From positions 3,162,001-3,226,000 of the forward strand of contig NZ_CP094358.1 in the NCBI RefSeq assembly GCF_022807975.1: a stretch of DNA of 64,000 nucleotides. Reading direction: 5' to 3'. The notes under the pieces were generated by a model that had not been told where the DNA came from, made no database searches, and saw only the letters and a program-made list of their open reading frames with translations. Of the stretch, positions 24,557 to 32,996 are shown one piece after another. A program made the position numbers and the translations under genes. Position 1 is the stretch's first letter; each line of letters starts with the position of its first letter. The stretch comes from Abyssalbus ytuae (GTDB lineage Bacteria; Bacteroidota; Bacteroidia; Flavobacteriales; Flavobacteriaceae).

Positions 24557-25582
24557 TTATCCCATGCGAGCCACTGTTTCATTAAGAAGTTTGGTTTTGT
24601 ATTCTTTAGGAGTGTATAAATATTTGTTTTTAAATATCCGGCAAAAATAACTCCTGCTTGTAAAGCCAATAGAATAAACAATTTCTGAAATGTTTAAATC
24701 GGTATGTTTTAATAATTGTTCAGCCTTTTCAACCCTTACGTTTCTAATAAAATCGGCAACGGTACGATTGTGCATAAACTTGAAACCTTCCTGTAATTTG
24801 GCAGGTGATAAGGTAGATTGGGAGCACAATTTTTTTATGGAATGCTGAATTTCAGGGTTGTTCTTAATATAATCGCTGAGTTCTTCTACTTTTTTTAGTT
24901 CTTTTCTGCTAAGATTAACAGGGTGAATTTTATTTTGTAAATCGGTATGGAATTGCTCAATTTGATTAGCAAGTATTAAATGACAAATACCTTCAAATTT
25001 TAAGGAAGAAGAAATATTGTCAGAATGAACAGCATTTTTTAATGCCTTTATTTGTTCTCCTATTTTTAAATTATAACCTCCCGAGTAAAAATAATTTTCA
25101 TCCTTTTTCTTGAAAGAATTTAATAAATGCTCAAATTCGTGGTTTGAAGTTGAAATATCTGAGCTTAATTTCTCACTATATTTTTCTTTATCTATTTTAA
25201 TGATACTACATATTAGGGGAGAAGAGTTTTTAATAATTATATTACTTTTTTTATAACCCATTACCACCCCGTTTTGTAACTCATTTAATTGGGAAAGGGT
25301 GTTTTCATTATCAAATTTATGAAAGCATGTGCCTTTAAGGCAATATAAAAATACAAGGGTATCCATCTCATAATGAATGGGCATGGTTAAATCGTTTACA
25401 ATACCTGCATTAATTTCCAGGGCTATTACCCCTGTTTCGAGGCAAACACATTTTATTTCGCCTTTTCCTGTGTTGTTATTCAATATAAGCGTGCAAGTTC
25501 CGTTTGAAGAAGTAATGGTACCGCCAATATATTTTTTTATGTTTTCTAATTCTTGTCGGGCTATATTTATATGTGATTTCAT
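24557..25582 (-). CDS. AraC-family transcriptional regulator, paralog 1
   Basis: This 341-residue protein has a C-terminal AraC/XylS DNA-binding domain of two HTH motifs (about 240-330; SPAKLQEGFKFMHNRTVADFIRNVR, DLNISEIVYSIGFTSRSYFCRIFKNKY cut short). Its N-terminal sensor-like domain has no obvious ligand motif. The N-terminal pattern (GKGEIKCVCLETGVIALEI, YNLKIGEQIKALKN, FEGICHLILANQIEQ) recurs in the regulators at 26569 and 27912, so the three are paralogs. It is divergent from the SRAP-like gene at 25852, with a 269-bp gap. Target genes are unknown; the surrounding stress genes are candidates. Confidence 0.9.
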   Translation of the reverse strand: MKSHINIARQELENIKKYIGGTITSSNGTCTLILNNNTGKGEIKCVCLETGVIALEINAGIVNDLTMPIHYEMDTLVFLYCLKGTCFHKFDNENTLSQLNELQNGVVMGYKKSNIIIKNSSPLICSIIKIDKEKYSEKLSSDISTSNHEFEHLLNSFKKKDENYFYSGGYNLKIGEQIKALKNAVHSDNISSSLKFEGICHLILANQIEQFHTDLQNKIHPVNLSRKELKKVEELSDYIKNNPEIQHSIKKLCSQSTLSPAKLQEGFKFMHNRTVADFIRNVRVEKAEQLLKHTDLNISEIVYSIGFTSRSYFCRIFKNKYLYTPKEYKTKLLNETVARMG

Positions 25583-25851
25583 CTGTTTGTGCTTTTTGTT
25601 TGTGATTGAACAATGTACGCAATAAGTAATCGAAGGATTATTGTTTTAGGGTAAATCATTGACATAAAAGCAGTTGGAAGTGTTAAAGTTTTGTTGTTGT
25701 TTGATATAATATCTGCATAATACAAGGGATTTTTGTTACAAAATAGGGGAGTGATTTGAAGAGATATAGCCAGAGAGAATATTTATTGAATCATAAATTA
25801 TATTTATCAAGATATTATGTTAAAACAAAATTTGCTTACTTGCAATAGTAT

Positions 25852-26568
25852 ATGTATAATGATATGTACCATAAATTGTCCAATATAGCGGCTAGAAAAA
25901 GTATAGAAGAAGAGTTTGGAATCAATTTTAAATATCCCAAGGTCTACCAGCCTAATTCTGTTATAAACGGGCTTGACGAATCGACTTTGAGTATTGTTAC
26001 GATGAAAAATCCAGACCAGATTTCATATGGTATTTGGGGTATCTTACCGGAATTTTATGAAGAAAGCTGGAAAGAGTTTCAAAGCGTTAAAAATACTCTT
26101 AATTTACGAGAAATTGATTTGGAAGAAGAGAGCTGGTATTCTACTGCATTACAAACCAGGAGATGTGTGATTATAGTAACGGGTTTTTTTACTTCTTATA
26201 TAAACAACGGCAATATTTATCCATATTATGTCTATTCACCTTTTAATAAGCCATTTTGCTTGGCCGGACTCTATAATATTCTTGAAGATGGTTTTATTAC
26301 GTGTTCGTTAATAGTCTCAAAATCTAATAATTTTATTAGAAAAATTGAAAACATAAGCGGTTTTATGCCGGTAGCAATCCCTTTAGAAGATTACAAATAC
26401 TGGTTAGACAGTAAGACTTCATTAATAAAAATTAAAGAATTTTTACAAAAGCCCAAACCAATAAAATTAAAAGCCCATACTATAACTAAAGATTTTTATA
26501 AGGAAAACGGAGAAAATAATTCTGTATTAAATATTGTTTCCTATCAATCATTACCTAAAGAGGTCTAA
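25852..26568 (+). CDS. SRAP (YedK/HMCES)-family protein lacking catalytic residues
   Basis: This 238-residue protein has the SRAP fold pattern: ISYGIWGILPEFYEE, LNLREIDLEEESWYSTALQTRRCVI, VTGFF, YPYYVY, CLAGLYN, CSLIVSKSNNFIRKI and FMPVAIPL. Active SRAP proteins crosslink to abasic sites in ssDNA through Cys2 and use a Glu and a His. Here no Cys follows either possible start (MYND or MYHK), the GFFEW glutamate is Thr114, and the H-x-R-M-P histidine is Ser169. The Asn of the N-A-R motif appears kept. It is therefore probably non-catalytic, perhaps DNA-binding or regulatory. Its stop touches the AraC gene at 26569. Confidence 0.75.
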   Translation: MYNDMYHKLSNIAARKSIEEEFGINFKYPKVYQPNSVINGLDESTLSIVTMKNPDQISYGIWGILPEFYEESWKEFQSVKNTLNLREIDLEEESWYSTALQTRRCVIIVTGFFTSYINNGNIYPYYVYSPFNKPFCLAGLYNILEDGFITCSLIVSKSNNFIRKIENISGFMPVAIPLEDYKYWLDSKTSLIKIKEFLQKPKPIKLKAHTITKDFYKENGENNSVLNIVSYQSLPKEV

Positions 26569-27582
26569 TTATTTTTTTCTCATATTTTTTTTATAGTCCA
26601 TTGGGAGCAGACCGTATTTTTCGTAGAATATTTTAGAAAAATAACTTCGGCTTTTAAGTCCGATTTCATAAACTATTTCAGAGATTGACAAATCAGTATT
26701 TTTAAGATAATCGCGGGCTATTTCAAGTTTTAACTGTCTTATATATTCATTTACACTTTTAGAATACAATACTCTAAACCCAAGCTGAAGTTTTTTAGGG
26801 TTCAGCCCGGATTTTTGTGAGAGTATTTTCAGGGTAAGGGGTTCAGAAATATTTTCAATGATGTAGTGTGATATGTCATTGATTTTACTTATTTCTTTTT
26901 TAGATAATGATGCATTTATATCATTATTATGGTAATTATCATATTCTAAAAGTTGCATGGCAAGTATAAGGTTTAATTGTCCCTCTATACCTAAAGTCCT
27001 TATTATTCCTGTATCTTCCAATTCATTAAGTTCCTTAATCTGGTCGGCTATTTTAAGATTGTAATTTCCCAGGTGTTTGTACGGTAGATGAATGTTTTCA
27101 TCTTTAAAAACCGAAAATAAAGTATCATTAAGATAATTAAGGTTATGATTTTTTTTCTTAAAATATTCTTTTTTAAGAATTTGTATAAAGTTTGCTTTGA
27201 GTGGCCCTTTGGGAAAAGTTAAAATTTTGGTGGAAAAAGGTTTGTTTGAAATAATTACATTCTGAAAAGTTTCAAATTCTTCTTCTTTCTGATCTATGTT
27301 GTTTTTATATTTAATATAGCCTTTGGAAATAAATATGAACTCCATAGGTGAAATTTCGGATATTTTTAAAAGTAACTGTAATTCTTCATTAAAAGTAACA
27401 TCAAAACTTAATAAAGATAATCCCCAGTCAAAGGACATACTTTTAATGATTCCTTCTCCTATGGTATTGTTGAACTCTAAAAAATTTTCTCCCCATTTGG
27501 TTGTCAGGTTACCATTTAAATATTTGTTTAATTCCCCTAGGATACTATCAATATGTATACAGTCAATTTCTATTTGTATCAT
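26569..27582 (-). CDS. AraC-family transcriptional regulator, paralog 2
   Basis: This 337-residue protein is counted from ATG 27582; the frame also opens at TTG 27618. It has a C-terminal double HTH (about 245-335: LKILSQKSGLNPKKLQLGF, SVNEYIRQLKLEIARDYL, DLSISEIVYEIGLKSRSYFSK) and an N-terminal domain matching the neighbouring paralogs (GEGIIKSMSFDWGLSLLSF, YNLKIADQIKELNE, LNLILAMQLLEY). Its stop is directly next to the stop of the SRAP-like gene (26568/26569), so the two are tail to tail. Ligand and targets are unknown. Confidence 0.9.
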   Translation of the reverse strand: MIQIEIDCIHIDSILGELNKYLNGNLTTKWGENFLEFNNTIGEGIIKSMSFDWGLSLLSFDVTFNEELQLLLKISEISPMEFIFISKGYIKYKNNIDQKEEEFETFQNVIISNKPFSTKILTFPKGPLKANFIQILKKEYFKKKNHNLNYLNDTLFSVFKDENIHLPYKHLGNYNLKIADQIKELNELEDTGIIRTLGIEGQLNLILAMQLLEYDNYHNNDINASLSKKEISKINDISHYIIENISEPLTLKILSQKSGLNPKKLQLGFRVLYSKSVNEYIRQLKLEIARDYLKNTDLSISEIVYEIGLKSRSYFSKIFYEKYGLLPMDYKKNMRKK

Positions 27583-27911
27583 TGTAAGGTGTTGGTTGTT
27601 TTTTGGGTTTACCCGCAAAAGAAATCAGAATCTCAAAAAAAAGTTGACGGTTTCGGGACTTACATTAACATTTTTTAGACACACCGACAAAACTGAACAA
27701 ATGTTCAATTTTGCGGTATGCTAAGGCTTATGAAACACTACTAAAGTTTCAGGAGCAAATAAATAATAAACCTCACTGATCGTTTAATAATTTTGAAATA
27801 TATTTTGACAAATTTGATAGGGTTTTTACAAGGTAGATATATAAAAACTGTTATAATGTTTTGTTAAAACCCTTATGTATGCAGTAAAAAAAGTAAATTT
27901 CTTTAAAAAGA

Positions 27912-28952
27912 TCAGGCCGATTTTGATTTAGGTGTATTAATTCTTTTTTGTTTAATGTAATTTTTGGGTGTTATACCAAATCGTTCTTTAAATAGTTTAG
28001 AAAAATAACTTCGGGAGTTTATTCCTATTTTATAAGTAATTTCAGTAATGTTTAAATCGGAGTTTTCCAATAATTCTCGCGCTTTTTCTATTCGTTGATT
28101 CCTGATATATTCATTAACTGACATGCTGTACAAATGCCTGAATCCGTTTTGTAAAGTATTTTGATTCACACAAATTCTGTGAGCCAGTTTAGCAACGCTG
28201 TCTATACTTTCTAATTCTTGTTTTATTATAGTAGCGGCTTTTTCAATTCTTTTAACTGTTTCCTGGCGTAGTATTTTTTTTCGGTCAGGCTCGTTGGAAT
28301 CGTCAATGTATTGTTGTAGCTGATGAGTTAGAATTTCGTACGCTTTTCCTTCCAGAAAAACATATTTCATTGAATCATCCAATTCACATTCAGTAAATTC
28401 TTTGATGAATTTGGAAATATTAAGGCTGTAATAACTTTTGTGATAAAATAATTTCACCCCGTTCACATCGCGGAAAATATCGGTCAATTCCTCATTCATA
28501 TAAGGAATAAACGATTCAATTTTTGTTTCAAACTCTTTGCGGTTTATTTCGAGGGAAAAGATACAAATGGGTTTGTTTGCTGGAAATTCGAATACATGAT
28601 TATTTGCCGGAATACTTGCCGTAATTATATTTTCAAGGTGCTTGACGGTATGTTCTTCTGCATTGTCAAAAGTATGTTTAAAATCTGATTCTCTGTTGAA
28701 AATAAGTTTTAAAGGGTGAACCAGGCCTTCTTCAAATCTAATAATGAGTTTGTTTTTTAGTAAGATGTCTATATCAATTGCGCCTATACCATTGTCAAAC
28801 TGAAAAGCTTTAATATAACCGGATCCGGTTTTGGTAGGAATTCTTACTGTGAATTCATTTAAATTTTCTTCATAATCTGTTTTTAAACTTTCAGATATGT
28901 TGGTTATAATTTCTTTTACTGACAGATCAGTTACCTTTACTTTTTTTGCCAT
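27912..28952 (-). CDS. AraC-family transcriptional regulator, paralog 3
   Basis: This 346-residue protein has a C-terminal AraC domain (about 245-335: ICVNQNTLQNGFRHLYSMSVNEYIRNQR cut short, DLNITEITYKIGINSRSYFSKLF) and an N-terminal domain of the same type as the two downstream paralogs (GSGYIKAFQFDNGIGAIDI, YYSLNISKFIKEFTE, LEGKAYEILTHQLQQY). A very basic tail follows the HTH. It is transcribed alone, 330 bp upstream of paralog 2 and divergent from the DUF1328 gene at 29162. The HTH of paralogs 2 and 3 look closest. Confidence 0.9.
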   Translation of the reverse strand: MAKKVKVTDLSVKEIITNISESLKTDYEENLNEFTVRIPTKTGSGYIKAFQFDNGIGAIDIDILLKNKLIIRFEEGLVHPLKLIFNRESDFKHTFDNAEEHTVKHLENIITASIPANNHVFEFPANKPICIFSLEINRKEFETKIESFIPYMNEELTDIFRDVNGVKLFYHKSYYSLNISKFIKEFTECELDDSMKYVFLEGKAYEILTHQLQQYIDDSNEPDRKKILRQETVKRIEKAATIIKQELESIDSVAKLAHRICVNQNTLQNGFRHLYSMSVNEYIRNQRIEKARELLENSDLNITEITYKIGINSRSYFSKLFKERFGITPKNYIKQKRINTPKSKSA

Positions 28953-29161
28953 TATCGGACAGCTAATAATTGTAATTATTTAAATTAAAGATACTCTTTT
29001 TTTGGTAAAAAAACCGCTTTATATATTCTATTACCTTGTAATTTTTGTAATGGGGGCAATAATTACTGTGATAAAGTTAAAGACCCCGGACACATTTTAA
29101 GACCTTTGTTATACAATCTTGATAAAACAAGGAAATTATTAACCATTCAAAACTTTGAATT

Positions 29162-29326
29162 ATGTTACGTTGGACAATCATATTTGTAATATTAGCTATA
29201 ATAGCTGCTTTTTTTGGCTTTAGCGGAGTTGCAGCAGGAGCTGCAGGAATTGCTAAAGTATTGTTTGTGATTTTTTTAATACTGTTTGTAATTTCATTAT
29301 TAACAGGAAAAAGAACGACTCTTTAA
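29162..29326 (+). CDS. DUF1328 (YtjA-like) small membrane protein
   Basis: This 54-residue frame runs from ATG 29162 to TAA 29324-29326. It begins [20 protein letters not shown] and continues [15 protein letters not shown], the exact layout of the DUF1328/YtjA family: two membrane helices separated by a small-residue loop. Homologs are found in stress-gene clusters of many bacteria; function is unknown. A terminator with a perfect 12-bp stem follows at 29388. It was easy to miss because of its size. Confidence 0.88.
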   Translation: MLRWTIIFVILAIIAAFFGFSGVAAGAAGIAKVLFVIFLILFVISLLTGKRTTL

Positions 29327-29387
29327 AAGAGATTAAAGAATATTTTTATTAGTTAGTTGGTTATTTATAAATCTAATTCTTGCGAAA

Positions 29388-29427
29388 ATAAGGTGAACTT
29401 TCAATAGTTCACCTTATTTCTTTTCTT
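29388..29427 (+). terminator. Intrinsic terminator after the DUF1328 gene
   Basis: ATAAGGTGAACT (29388-29399) and AGTTCACCTTAT (29406-29417) form a perfect 12-bp stem with loop TTCAAT, followed by TTCTTTTCTTCTT. It overlaps the last codons of the convergent gene that ends at 29414. Confidence 0.8.
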
Positions 29428-29950
29428 CTTTGTCTTCAATCAACGGATGGTCTTTAATACCTAATCCAACAATCTTAATTATGTTTACCACAGTATTATA
29501 CAGCATAATTACCACTACAATCAGTGAGGCACTTAATATACTTGATATTGATAGCGAAATATAATAAACCCAGTTAAACCAGTTGTTTGGCACATTTTCC
29601 GATTCGGTAATAGGTAAATTTAAAAGCAAAAATGAAATAAGCGATGCGATAAACACAAATGTATCTACTCTCGCAATTTGTAATACATGTTTATAGTGGT
29701 CGGGTTTAAGCTTGGATTTTGAGCCGGAACTTATTCCCAGAAGTGTTAATATTAAAGCTAAAATAGTTGCTGATGCCAGGGCGATAGTATTACATAAAGT
29801 ATTTATACCGGTAATTGAGTTTCTGATAAGTTCTTTCGCCTCATAACCGCTTAGCCTTCCCATTAATATTGTACCAAGTAAAATAATGAATAAAGAAATA
29901 ATACCGCCGGTGATGGCTCTTTTAGTATAACTGCTCAGTTTCATAATCAT
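29414..29950 (-). CDS. Four-helix membrane protein of unknown function
   Basis: This 178-residue protein has four predicted transmembrane helices (about 14-30, 48-70, 95-112 and 130-155) and a charged C-terminus ending EDKEEKK. I do not recognise a named domain. The segment KLKPDHYKHVLQIARVDTFVF between helices 2 and 3 is the most distinctive part. It lies downstream of the DUF892 gene on the same strand but beyond a terminator at 29956-29998, so it probably has its own promoter or depends on read-through. Confidence 0.72.
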   Translation of the reverse strand: MIMKLSSYTKRAITGGIISLFIILLGTILMGRLSGYEAKELIRNSITGINTLCNTIALASATILALILTLLGISSGSKSKLKPDHYKHVLQIARVDTFVFIASLISFLLLNLPITESENVPNNWFNWVYYISLSISSILSASLIVVVIMLYNTVVNIIKIVGLGIKDHPLIEDKEEKK

Positions 29951-29955
29951 TGTTT

Positions 29956-29998
29956 TTAAAAAATAAATCGGTGGAAGTAAAAAACCTCACCGATTTAT
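29956..29998 (-). terminator. Intrinsic terminator after the DUF892 gene
   Basis: ATAAATCGGTG (29963-29973) and CACCGATTTAT (29988-29998) form a perfect 11-bp stem. Read on the minus strand, a T-rich run (complement of 29956-29962) follows. It lies 22 nt after the DUF892 stop. Confidence 0.75.
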
Positions 29999-30019
29999 AA
30001 AAAAGTCAAAATTTACGAT

Positions 30020-30505
30020 TTAGCTAATAGCTTCTTCATTTAATCTGCCTTCAGCCATTTGATTTAATTTTTTATCTGCATCATACTCCTCATTAAGTGT
30101 TTTTTGAAGTGTATTGGCAATTTCATCATGTCCCAATTCCCTGGCATATCTTACCGCAGTACCATAACCAGAAATTTCATAATGTTCTACTCTTTGAGCT
30201 TCGGCAATTAACCCCGCATTTAAAACATCGTCATCGGTATCTTCTTCTAAAAAGCTTTCGGCTTCTTTTATAAGTCCTTCCATAGCTTTACACTTTTCAC
30301 CGGTAGGCTCAATTCCTAATTTTTCACAGATGTTTTTGATTCTTTTTTTATGTTCTTTTGTCTCTTCCAGATGATCTTCAAACGCTTTCTTAAGTTTTTT
30401 ATCTTTAGCATTTTTAACCATTTTAGGAAGTGCTTCCATCAATTGATCTTCTGCACTGTACAAATCCTTTAACTGATGTTCAAATAAATCTTCTAATGTT
30501 TTCAT
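30020..30505 (-). CDS. DUF892 (YciE/YciF-like) ferritin-like protein
   Basis: This 161-residue helical protein matches DUF892: LEDLFEHQLKDLYSAEDQLMEALPKM at the start, then FEDHLEETKEHKKRI, GLIAEAQRVEHYEISGYGTAVRYA, and LGHDEIANTLQKTLNEEYDADKKL. The conserved Glu/His positions fit a di-iron ferritin-like bundle. Homologs (YciE, YciF) are induced by osmotic and general stress; the biochemical role is unsettled. It is divergent from the SDR gene at 30733, with a 227-bp shared upstream region. Confidence 0.9.
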   Translation of the reverse strand: MKTLEDLFEHQLKDLYSAEDQLMEALPKMVKNAKDKKLKKAFEDHLEETKEHKKRIKNICEKLGIEPTGEKCKAMEGLIKEAESFLEEDTDDDVLNAGLIAEAQRVEHYEISGYGTAVRYARELGHDEIANTLQKTLNEEYDADKKLNQMAEGRLNEEAIS

Positions 30506-30732
30506 AGTTGTTTTATGTTTTAAAATTAATAATCTAATGACTGTTGCTAATTTATATATCTGATTATTAAAAGTTTTGTCTTAAAAAATAATAGGTTATC
30601 TCAAAAAAACGGACAAAAGAGGGAGTTAAGCTTTTATTTTTAACGTTATCTCTATAAAAATTAATCCAAAGGATTTAAAAGGCTTATAACCATTTTTTTT
30701 ACTCTAACTTTAAATGTAAACAAGAAACAATT

Positions 30733-31551
30733 ATGCAAAAACCCAACAAAAGATTACAAGGTCAGACCTGTATTGTTACAGGGTCCAGTTCCGGAATAGG
30801 GCAAGCCGTAGTTAAAGCCATGGCGATGGAGGGAGCTAATGTGGTAGTGAATTATTACTCTGATAAAGAAAATGCAGAAGAAACTGCCCATTGGATTAAT
30901 GATAATACCATATGTGGAGAGGCCATAGTGATAGGCTGCGATGTAAGTAAAGAAGAAGAAGTAAAAAAAATGTTTGCAACCACCGTTAATCATTTTGGCA
31001 CTGTAAATGTTTGTGTGGCAAATTCCGGCATACAAAAAGATTATCCTTTACACGAAATGCCTCTTGATGCATGGCAAAGAGTAATAGATGTTAACCTTAC
31101 CGGTCAATTTTTATGTGCACGCGAAGCCATTAAAGAATTTTTGAAAAGGGGGTTGAAAGAAGAAATTTCAACTTCTCTGGGAAATATTATTCATATAAGT
31201 TCTGTACATGAGGTAATACCGTGGGCGGGCCATGCAAATTATGCTGCTTCAAAGGGAGGCCTGGTAATGTTAATGCAAAGTATTTGTCAGGAATATGCAC
31301 CCTATAAAGTAAGATGTAACAGTATAGCCCCGGGAGCAATAAAAACTGATATTAATAAAGATGTATGGAGTACACGGGAAGGGATGCAAAACATATTGAA
31401 ATTAATTCCTTATAACAGGATTGGTGAAACGGAAGATATAGGTAGTGTGGCATGCTGGCTGGCTTCGGACGAATCGGAATATATAAACGGGACCACAATT
31501 TTTGTAGATGGTGGTATGACCTGTTATCCGGGTTTTACTGCAAATGGTTAA
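30733..31551 (+). CDS. Short-chain dehydrogenase, glucose 1-dehydrogenase-like
   Basis: This 272-residue SDR has the cofactor motif TGSSSGIGQ (about 17-25), the NAG-equivalent CVANSGIQ, the catalytic Ser in HISSVHE, and YAASK with Tyr and Lys. The C-terminal EYINGTTIFVDGGMT is typical. Sequence style matches Gram-positive glucose 1-dehydrogenases, which oxidise sugars with NAD(P), but SDR substrates cannot be fixed from motifs. The next SDR begins 12 nt downstream, so they form an operon. Confidence 0.85.
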   Translation: MQKPNKRLQGQTCIVTGSSSGIGQAVVKAMAMEGANVVVNYYSDKENAEETAHWINDNTICGEAIVIGCDVSKEEEVKKMFATTVNHFGTVNVCVANSGIQKDYPLHEMPLDAWQRVIDVNLTGQFLCAREAIKEFLKRGLKEEISTSLGNIIHISSVHEVIPWAGHANYAASKGGLVMLMQSICQEYAPYKVRCNSIAPGAIKTDINKDVWSTREGMQNILKLIPYNRIGETEDIGSVACWLASDESEYINGTTIFVDGGMTCYPGFTANG

Positions 31552-31563
31552 AAAAGAAACATT

Positions 31564-32379
31564 ATGAACTTGAATTTAAAAGAAAAAATTGCTGTAATAA
31601 CAGGAGCCGATTCTGGAATTGGACTGGAAACAGCTAAACTGTTAGTTTCCGAAGGGGCAAATGTTGTTCTAAGTGATTTAGAAGAAAAGTCTGTAAAGAA
31701 AGCTGTAAAGGAAGTTGAAAAAGTTATAAAAAGAAAAAACAGGGTAATAGGTATAGCTGCCGATATTACTAAAAGAGCAGAGGTTGATGCACTGGCACAA
31801 AAAGTTGAAAAACAAATGGGGAAAGCCCATATTGTTATAAATTCGGCAGGGGCAAGGGGAGCAGCAGGCAATTTCCTTACCTTGACTGATAAAGACTGGC
31901 AGGAAACCATTGAAGTAGATTTATTAGGAGCAGTAAGAATATGCAGGGCATTCATTCCTCATTTATTAGATAACAATTGGGGAAGATTGATACTGGTTTC
32001 TTCAGAAAATGCTTTTCAGCCTTATGAAGAAGAGAGTCCTTACAACGCCTGCAAAGCCGGAATAATTAATCTGGCCAAATGTCTTTCACGCTCTTATTCC
32101 AAAGAAAATTTGTTAATAAATTGCGTATCGCCTGCTTATATTAAAACCCCTATGACAGATGCTATGATGGAAGAACTGGCCGAAGAAAAAAATATTTCCA
32201 TGGAAGAAGCGGTAAAATGGTTTGTAAAAAATAAACGACCGCATATTGCCATGCAAAGAAGAGGAAAACCAGAAGAAGTGGCTTCCCTTATTGCGTTTAT
32301 GTGTTCAGGGCAGGCAAGTTTTATCAACGGGAGTAATTATCGCGTTGACGGAGGATCGGTAGAATCGGCATTTGGATAA
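31564..32379 (+). CDS. Short-chain dehydrogenase/reductase
   Basis: This 271-residue SDR has TGADSGIGLE in the cofactor site, NSAGARG, a serine in ILVSSENAF, and YNACK as the catalytic Tyr-x-x-x-Lys. An insertion around EELAEEKNISMEEAVKWF near residues 200-215 is typical of substrate loops. It follows the first SDR by 12 nt and ends just before a short terminator at 32395. Substrate unknown; 3-oxoacyl-ACP-type or sugar reduction are both possible. Confidence 0.85.
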   Translation: MNLNLKEKIAVITGADSGIGLETAKLLVSEGANVVLSDLEEKSVKKAVKEVEKVIKRKNRVIGIAADITKRAEVDALAQKVEKQMGKAHIVINSAGARGAAGNFLTLTDKDWQETIEVDLLGAVRICRAFIPHLLDNNWGRLILVSSENAFQPYEEESPYNACKAGIINLAKCLSRSYSKENLLINCVSPAYIKTPMTDAMMEELAEEKNISMEEAVKWFVKNKRPHIAMQRRGKPEEVASLIAFMCSGQASFINGSNYRVDGGSVESAFG

Positions 32380-32394
32380 AAACCTGAAATATAG

Positions 32395-32415
32395 AACCCT
32401 TAAAGAGGGTTTTTC
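32395..32415 (+). terminator. Short intrinsic terminator after the SDR pair
   Basis: AACCCT (32395-32400) pairs with AGGGTT (32406-32411) over a 5-nt loop and is followed by T-rich sequence. The stem is short (6 bp). It overlaps the 3' end of the convergent ArsC-like gene. Confidence 0.5.
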
Positions 32416-32813
32416 TCGTCCGCACCTGCACTATCGGCACCCATAAATTTTGTAAAATCGGTAGGTTTTTTAATTTGCATATACTCCTCCCCGTTTATAA
32501 CAATAGGATGAATTAATAATTCGGGATGCATTTCAAGTACTTTTAGCCAGTCATGTTCTTCCATGTCAAATGGCCCTTTTCCATAATTTTTGGTAAAATC
32601 CGGATGTTCCTGGTTAATGAGGTCAGCAATTTTAATATTTAGTTTCTCCGCCAGTTCACTCCATTGAGTTCCGGTAACCTTTGTTTTGGACACATCAACA
32701 ATGAGAACATCCTTATCCATAGAATTTACATACGCATTCATCCTTTTTCCAAGTGATGTATCAGGATGGTAAAATAAAGTAATCTGCCTGTTATTTGTAG
32801 CAATGGTACCCAT
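32400..32813 (-). CDS. ArsC-like thioredoxin-fold protein without the active-site Cys
   Basis: This 137-residue protein has the fold pattern of the ArsC/Spx family: ITLFYHPDTSLGKRMNAYV, then LAEKLNIKIADLINQEHPDF, DWLKVLEMHPELLIHPIVI and a final FTKFMGA. True arsenate reductases have HNPRCSxSR with a catalytic Cys. Here the corresponding stretch is HPDTSLGKR, and no cysteine occurs anywhere in the protein. It therefore cannot act as a normal thiol reductase and may be a binding or regulatory protein. It lies among SDR genes of the stress block. Confidence 0.75.
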   Translation of the reverse strand: MGTIATNNRQITLFYHPDTSLGKRMNAYVNSMDKDVLIVDVSKTKVTGTQWSELAEKLNIKIADLINQEHPDFTKNYGKGPFDMEEHDWLKVLEMHPELLIHPIVINGEEYMQIKKPTDFTKFMGADSAGADEKNPL

Positions 32814-32996
32814 AATAATTTTGTTTTCTTATAAAGGTATTCCAATGCAATTTATTTCCCGTGCTCATTCCGAATAAAGATTGCCTTATTCCGAAGCTAT
32901 ATTACAGGCTCCGAATTACCATTTGGATTAATAATTGGATGATGTAAGCTATTATCTTCAAGATCATTGAGTTAATTTTAAATTAAAAATAATGTT

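Noticed and set aside
24557-28952. A defence-system locus around the SRAP-like gene
   Set aside because: No nuclease, methylase, helicase, toxin or reverse transcriptase is present; the neighbours are AraC regulators and stress genes only.
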